Shown one piece after another: positions 15,829-15,924 of a stretch of 15,924 nucleotides of DNA; position 1 is the stretch's first letter; every line of letters begins with the position of its first letter. The notes under the pieces were generated by a model. It saw nothing but the letters and a program-made list of their open reading frames with translations, was not told the DNA's origin and made no database searches. The position numbers were made by a program, and so were the translations under genes. The stretch is from Bradyrhizobium sp. (GTDB lineage Bacteria; Pseudomonadota; Alphaproteobacteria; Rhizobiales; Xanthobacteraceae). The stretch covers positions 1 through 15,924 of the forward strand of contig JAQGKC010000023.1 in assembly GCA_028290305.1 (NCBI GenBank), written 5' to 3'.

Positions 15829-15924
15829 GTGCCTGTCAATCAAGCCAAAGCAAGCGATCGGTCATATCCCTCCAATAGCATCGCTAACAAGCCATACACG
15901 CTCGGACTCGAGCGCATTGGTCTG
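15829..15924 (+). CDS. Start of an unidentified gene, cut off by window edge
   Basis: A GTG with GGAG 7 bp upstream, 20 bp after the hydrolase stop, opens a frame that stays open for all 32 codons to the window end (begins MPVNQAKASDRSYPSNSIAN). It ends KPYTLGLERIGL. No family is recognisable from this length. Close spacing suggests it belongs to the PRTase-hydrolase operon. Confidence 0.5.
   Translation, partial: MPVNQAKASDRSYPSNSIANKPYTLGLERIGL

Overview
The window looks like chromosomal DNA of a GC-rich alphaproteobacterium of the Bradyrhizobium/Rhodopseudomonas type. This is inferred from protein style and codon use, from DUF1236-like and DUF2188 small proteins, and from repeated FixK/FNR-type operators. 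No rRNA, tRNA, CRISPR array, insertion sequence or integrase was seen.

Layout. Positions 1-3913 read leftwards and hold a small hypothetical gene, a universal stress protein (Usp), a small heat-shock protein (Hsp20) and a Lon protease that runs off the left edge. From 4150 to 9083 genes read rightwards: an AI-2E/PerM-family permease, a gap of about 575 bases with a tandem repeat and a hairpin, then an EmrA/EmrB-type efflux pair and a PsiE-family membrane protein. From 9102 to 11388 genes read leftwards: a broken PRC-barrel gene, a small exported DUF1236-like protein, a membrane-anchored Clp-fold serine protease (SDH family) and a small exported cysteine-containing protein. Positions 11592-12942 are a decayed stretch: a thioredoxin-2 pseudogene lacking its active site, a DUF2188 gene, a 5' fragment of a second usp gene, and a 5' fragment of an RND efflux adaptor. 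From 13006 the strand is plus again: a phosphoribosyltransferase/erythromycin-esterase fusion, an alpha/beta hydrolase, and the first 32 codons of an unidentified gene.

The main unifying signal is regulatory. Four perfect copies of the 14-bp palindrome TTGAY-N4-RTCAA (FNR/FixK class), plus six copies with one mismatch, lie in intergenic DNA. Nine of the ten sit about 50-120 bp upstream of a start codon chosen independently from its ribosome binding site, and several have a plausible -10 element at the distance expected for an activator centred near -41.5. I read the window as a low-oxygen-controlled stress island: protein quality control (Hsp20, Lon, Clp-fold protease, formerly thioredoxin), Usp, efflux and membrane proteins, and the PRTase-esterase plus hydrolase pair. 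That content resembles the DosR dormancy regulon of Mycobacterium tuberculosis, and partly the transmissible locus of stress tolerance of enterobacteria. The island is eroding: three or four genes are broken or truncated, and the intact Usp appears to carry an internal deletion.
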